Source: Gracilimonas sp031580945
GTDB taxonomy: Bacteria > Bacteroidota > Rhodothermia > Balneolales > Balneolaceae
Reading direction: 5' to 3'
Length of the DNA stretch: 7,463 bases
Assembly: GCA_031580945.1 (NCBI GenBank)
Contig: JAVLBT010000149.1
Span: 1-7,463, forward strand
Below, piece by piece: positions 5,734 through 7,463 of the stretch; the first letter of the stretch is position 1; each line of letters starts with the position of its first letter. Below the pieces are notes generated by a model, which was not told where the DNA came from, did not search any database, and was given only the letters and a program-made list of their open reading frames with translations. The position numbers and the translations under genes are program-made.

Positions 5734-6159
5734 TTAATGTCTATTCGTATCTAAGTAGTTTTGTAATATAATTGCCGCAGCAATTCGGTCAATACGGCCT
5801 TTGTCTTTTCGTTTTTGTTTTGGAACTCCGGCTTCAACCATCAGTTCCATAGCTTTGCTTGAGGTATAGCGTTCATCAACTTTTATTATCTCAATATTGG
5901 GGAAAGCTGTTTTTAACTTCTTAATAAATTTTTCTACCATTTCAGTTGCGGCTCCTTCCTCTCCTTTTGTTGACAAGGGCCAACCTACTATAAATTTTTC
6001 AATAGGCTCGTTCTCTGTAATTTTTTTTAGGTGAGAAACAACCTCATGTGCAGAAAAAGTACCGACCGGTGAAGCGATGGTCTTCAACAGGTCGGTTTGA
6101 GCTATTCCAACTCTTTTTTTTCCAACATCAATGCCTATCAGGCGAGAATATTCCTGCAA
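5734..6159 (-). CDS. ruvX: Putative pre-16S rRNA nuclease / Holliday junction resolvase RuvX (YqgF)
   Basis: This 141-residue protein has the RNase H-like fold of the YqgF family. The metal-binding acidic residues are visible: Asp11 in LIGIDVGKKRVGIA, Glu96 in KVDERYTSSKA and Asp124 in RIDRIAAAIILQNYL. The FIVGWPLSTKGEEG segment (56-69) is another family hallmark. E. coli YqgF processes the 5' end of 16S rRNA, and homologues have been described as Holliday-junction resolvases; which role dominates here cannot be read from sequence. The start codon is TTG (6157-6159): an in-frame stop lies two codons upstream (6163-6165) and no ATG or GTG occurs before the first motif. It is 12 bases behind the HU-like gene and 3 bases before def, so it is translated from the same operon. 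Confidence 0.95.
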   Translation of the reverse strand: MQEYSRLIGIDVGKKRVGIAQTDLLKTIASPVGTFSAHEVVSHLKKITENEPIEKFIVGWPLSTKGEEGAATEMVEKFIKKLKTAFPNIEIIKVDERYTSSKAMELMVEAGVPKQKRKDKGRIDRIAAAIILQNYLDTNRH

Positions 6160-6171
6160 AAATTATTGGTT

Positions 6172-6504
6172 TTAACTACCTGATTTTCCTTTTTTCACGT
6201 CTTCTAAAGGTTGACGTAAAAACTTTTTCATCAGTTTACTTGGTTTAAAGTGCGTTTTGCGATGTGCAGGAACATATATCACTTCGTTTGTTTTTGGATT
6301 ACGTGCCTTTGGCTTTGCTTTCGTTTCTTTGACTTCAAATACCCCGAAGTCACGGATTTCAATTCTACATTCCGTGTCCGCTGACATCATAATCTCTCGC
6401 AATGCTACAATTACTGCATCTACCCACGGTTCAGCTTGAATCATGGGCTCATCCATGGATTCAGCTACCCTGCGTACCACATCTCGTTTAGTGTAAGTCA
6501 TCAT
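6172..6504 (-). CDS. HU/IHF family DNA-binding protein
   Basis: This is a nucleoid-associated protein that bends DNA as a dimer. The 110-residue chain has the N-terminal helices TKRDVVRRVAESMD and WVDAVIVALREIMMSAD, then the strand IEIRDFGVFEVKETKAKPK and the DNA-binding arm ARNPKTNEVIYVPAHRKTHF (67-86), in which Pro70 of RNP is the residue that wedges into DNA. It continues with KPSKLMKKFLRQ and a basic tail, which makes it longer than the usual 90-95 residues. The arm and the RDFGVFEV core match the IHF-like branch more than plain HU, but alpha/beta type cannot be fixed. ATG codons at 6504 and 6501 are adjacent, and either could be used. It is the first gene of the HU-ruvX-def-fmt operon and has a 161-base leader region with stem-loops. 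Confidence 0.93.
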   Translation of the reverse strand: MMTYTKRDVVRRVAESMDEPMIQAEPWVDAVIVALREIMMSADTECRIEIRDFGVFEVKETKAKPKARNPKTNEVIYVPAHRKTHFKPSKLMKKFLRQPLEDVKKGKSGS

Positions 6505-6558
6505 AGTTTTGGTGTTTAATTTAATGCTAACTTTTAGCGTTTTTGTTGTCCTTCCATG

Positions 6559-6619
6559 TTATTCGCAACTAATAGTAGGCATACGTTTTATGACCTAAGG
6601 CGAATAATCACTCATTATT
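6559..6619 (-). promoter_or_regulatory. Competing stem-loops in the leader before the HU operon
   Basis: TTATTCGC (6559-6566) pairs perfectly with GCGAATAA (6600-6607); inside, AGGCATA and TATGACCT extend the stem with a bulge. A second hairpin, AATAAT (6603-6608) with ATTATT (6614-6619), uses some of the same bases, so the two cannot form together. They lie between the Rel/SpoT stop and the HU start. They may be the 3' end of the rel transcript, a regulated 5' leader of the HU operon, or chance AT-rich pairing. The first stem is strong enough to take seriously; the role is inferred. Confidence 0.4.
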
Positions 6620-6620
6620 G

Positions 6621-6651
6621 TAAAGATAACTTTAATAAAAATCTACCTAAA
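6621..6651 (-). promoter_or_regulatory. Weak candidate Bacteroidota-type promoter for the HU operon
   Basis: On the minus strand, TTTA (6648-6651) and TATCTTTA (6621-6628) are 19 bases apart. The Bacteroidota consensus is TTTG, about 19 bases, then TAnnTTTG, so each box differs by one base. Transcription would start near 6614, giving a leader of about 110 bases containing the long stem-loop. AT-rich DNA makes chance matches common. Confidence 0.25.
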
Positions 6652-6665
6652 CTCCTATTTATTAT

Positions 6666-7463
6666 TCACTCGTACCGCAGAACATTTTTAACGCCTTCAA
6701 TCTTCTCGAGCCTTTTCATGATCTTATTCAGGTGTGATATGCCATCTACATAAAGTGTTATAATTCCTTCAAACATTCCGCTGTCACTGCTTACGTTGAT
6801 ACTTTTCATGTTTGTTTCCAGTGACTTAGATAAAACGTCTGTAATATCATTGATCATGCCAACTCTATCGCCACCAATAACTTTGATTGCACCCAGAAAC
6901 TTAGTATCCAGATTTTTTGCCCAATTAACATCCACAATGCGGTCTGCCTCGGTCGTTAAAAGGTGCTGTGCATTATTACACATCGACCGGTGGATTTTGA
7001 TATCTCCGGTCCGGCTTACAAAGCCAATAACATCATCTCCGGGGATAGGATTGCAACAGTTGGCATAAGAATATTTAATATTACTTAGCTCTCCATTTAT
7101 GATCAGGGATTTCCCGTCGCCCACCGCCCGTGCGGCATCATAGTAATTTTTTTGGATCTCTTCGTCTGAAATTGGGGCAACTGACTCTTGTTCTTCTTCC
7201 TGAAAGCGGCCCGTACTTTTGTACTTTTTAACTTCTTTGAACAGCTTATTGACATCAAAAGCCCCTGAACCGATATCAAAAAACAGGTCTTGCGTAGATT
7301 CATACTTAAACCTGTTCGCAAATTTATTCAGCTCCTGTTCTGATATTTCTAATTTGCCCCTGGAAGCTCTTTTTTCCCAGATATCGCGGCCCTCTTCTGC
7401 AATCTTGCGCTGCTTTTGTTTTATAAACTGACGTATCCTGGACTTGGCCTTGTGTGTTACTAC
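6666..7463 (-). CDS. RelA/SpoT family (p)ppGpp synthetase/hydrolase, C-terminal half (partial)
   Basis: The frame is open from the window edge to TGA at 6666-6668, giving 265 residues of a longer protein. It begins with VVTHKAKSRIRQFIKQKQRK, the conserved stretch just after the TGS domain. A helical region follows (about 20-110), then an acidic linker, the RIS/zinc-finger-like segment with Cys136-Cys137, His158 and Cys162 (YANCCNPIPGDD...GDIKIHRSMC), and an ACT domain (about 188-265: FLGAIKVIGGDRVGMINDIT...VKNVLRYE). These C-terminal domains sense uncharged tRNA on the ribosome and control the synthetase and hydrolase domains, which lie outside the window, so RelA, SpoT or bifunctional Rel cannot be told apart. 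Bacteroidota-like genomes usually have a bifunctional Rel/SpoT. A GTG at 7124 lies inside the frame and is not the true start. Confidence 0.95.
   Translation of the reverse strand, partial: VVTHKAKSRIRQFIKQKQRKIAEEGRDIWEKRASRGKLEISEQELNKFANRFKYESTQDLFFDIGSGAFDVNKLFKEVKKYKSTGRFQEEEQESVAPISDEEIQKNYYDAARAVGDGKSLIINGELSNIKYSYANCCNPIPGDDVIGFVSRTGDIKIHRSMCNNAQHLLTTEADRIVDVNWAKNLDTKFLGAIKVIGGDRVGMINDITDVLSKSLETNMKSINVSSDSGMFEGIITLYVDGISHLNKIMKRLEKIEGVKNVLRYE

Noticed and set aside
6526..6538. GCTAA-CTT-TTAGC stem followed by five T on the plus strand, looking like a plus-strand terminator
   Set aside because: No plus-strand gene ends nearby; the stem is only 5 bp and lies in the leader before the HU gene, so it is more likely chance or part of that leader.
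6666..7321. Apparent break of the Rel/SpoT protein into two frames around 7103-7124
   Set aside because: Codon-by-codon reading shows the frame of the C-terminal part is open without a stop all the way to 7463, and the upstream part reads as genuine Rel sequence. The other-frame open stretch is a shadow, and the GTG at 7124 is an internal valine.
1..7463. Search for CRISPR arrays, insertion sequences, tRNA genes and defence or toxin-antitoxin cassettes
   Set aside because: No regularly spaced direct repeats, transposase motifs, tRNA-like cloverleaf or toxin-antitoxin pair was seen; all long open frames belong to core, envelope or metabolic families.

Overview
The window is a stretch of a moderately AT-rich bacterial chromosome. 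The lack of Shine-Dalgarno sequences before most starts, the lemA-TPM-TPM cluster, the HU-ruvX-def-fmt order next to a Rel/SpoT synthetase and the overall protein flavour suggest the Bacteroidota/Rhodothermota/Balneolota group. That assignment is inference from style, not from a marker gene. Most of the window is conserved core and metabolic genes. I see no mobile element, CRISPR array, tRNA, rRNA or defence cassette.

Plus strand, 1-1444: the 3' end of lemA, a 97-base spacer holding a heptamer-periodic inverted repeat, a small soluble TPM-domain protein, and an exported TPM-domain protein with one membrane helix and a glycine-rich tail. The last two overlap by 8 bases. They look like one cell-envelope cluster.

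Minus strand, 1514-3209: an Lrp/AsnC regulator and, overlapping its end by 17 bases, a PLP enzyme of the cystathionine/methionine gamma-lyase family. The layout resembles Lrp-type regulators that control sulfur amino-acid degradation genes. A long inverted repeat in front of the regulator is a candidate operator. The enzyme and the second TPM gene converge on a shared hairpin, again built from heptamers.

Minus strand, 3478-7463, in transcription order: the C-terminal part of a Rel/SpoT (p)ppGpp enzyme (cut by the window edge), a 161-base leader region with competing hairpins, an HU/IHF-like protein, ruvX, def, fmt, then a separate ankyrin-repeat protein with a very acidic tail. HU, ruvX, def and fmt are 3-12 bases apart and are surely one operon. 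It joins chromosome architecture and Holliday-junction processing to the start and end of N-formylmethionine metabolism: Fmt formylates initiator Met-tRNA and Def removes the formyl group from new proteins.

The most unusual signals are not genes. They are two intergenic inverted repeats (144-228 and 1464-1524) whose arms are tandem degenerate 7-base units, the Lrp operator-like palindrome, and the mutually exclusive stem-loops before the HU operon.
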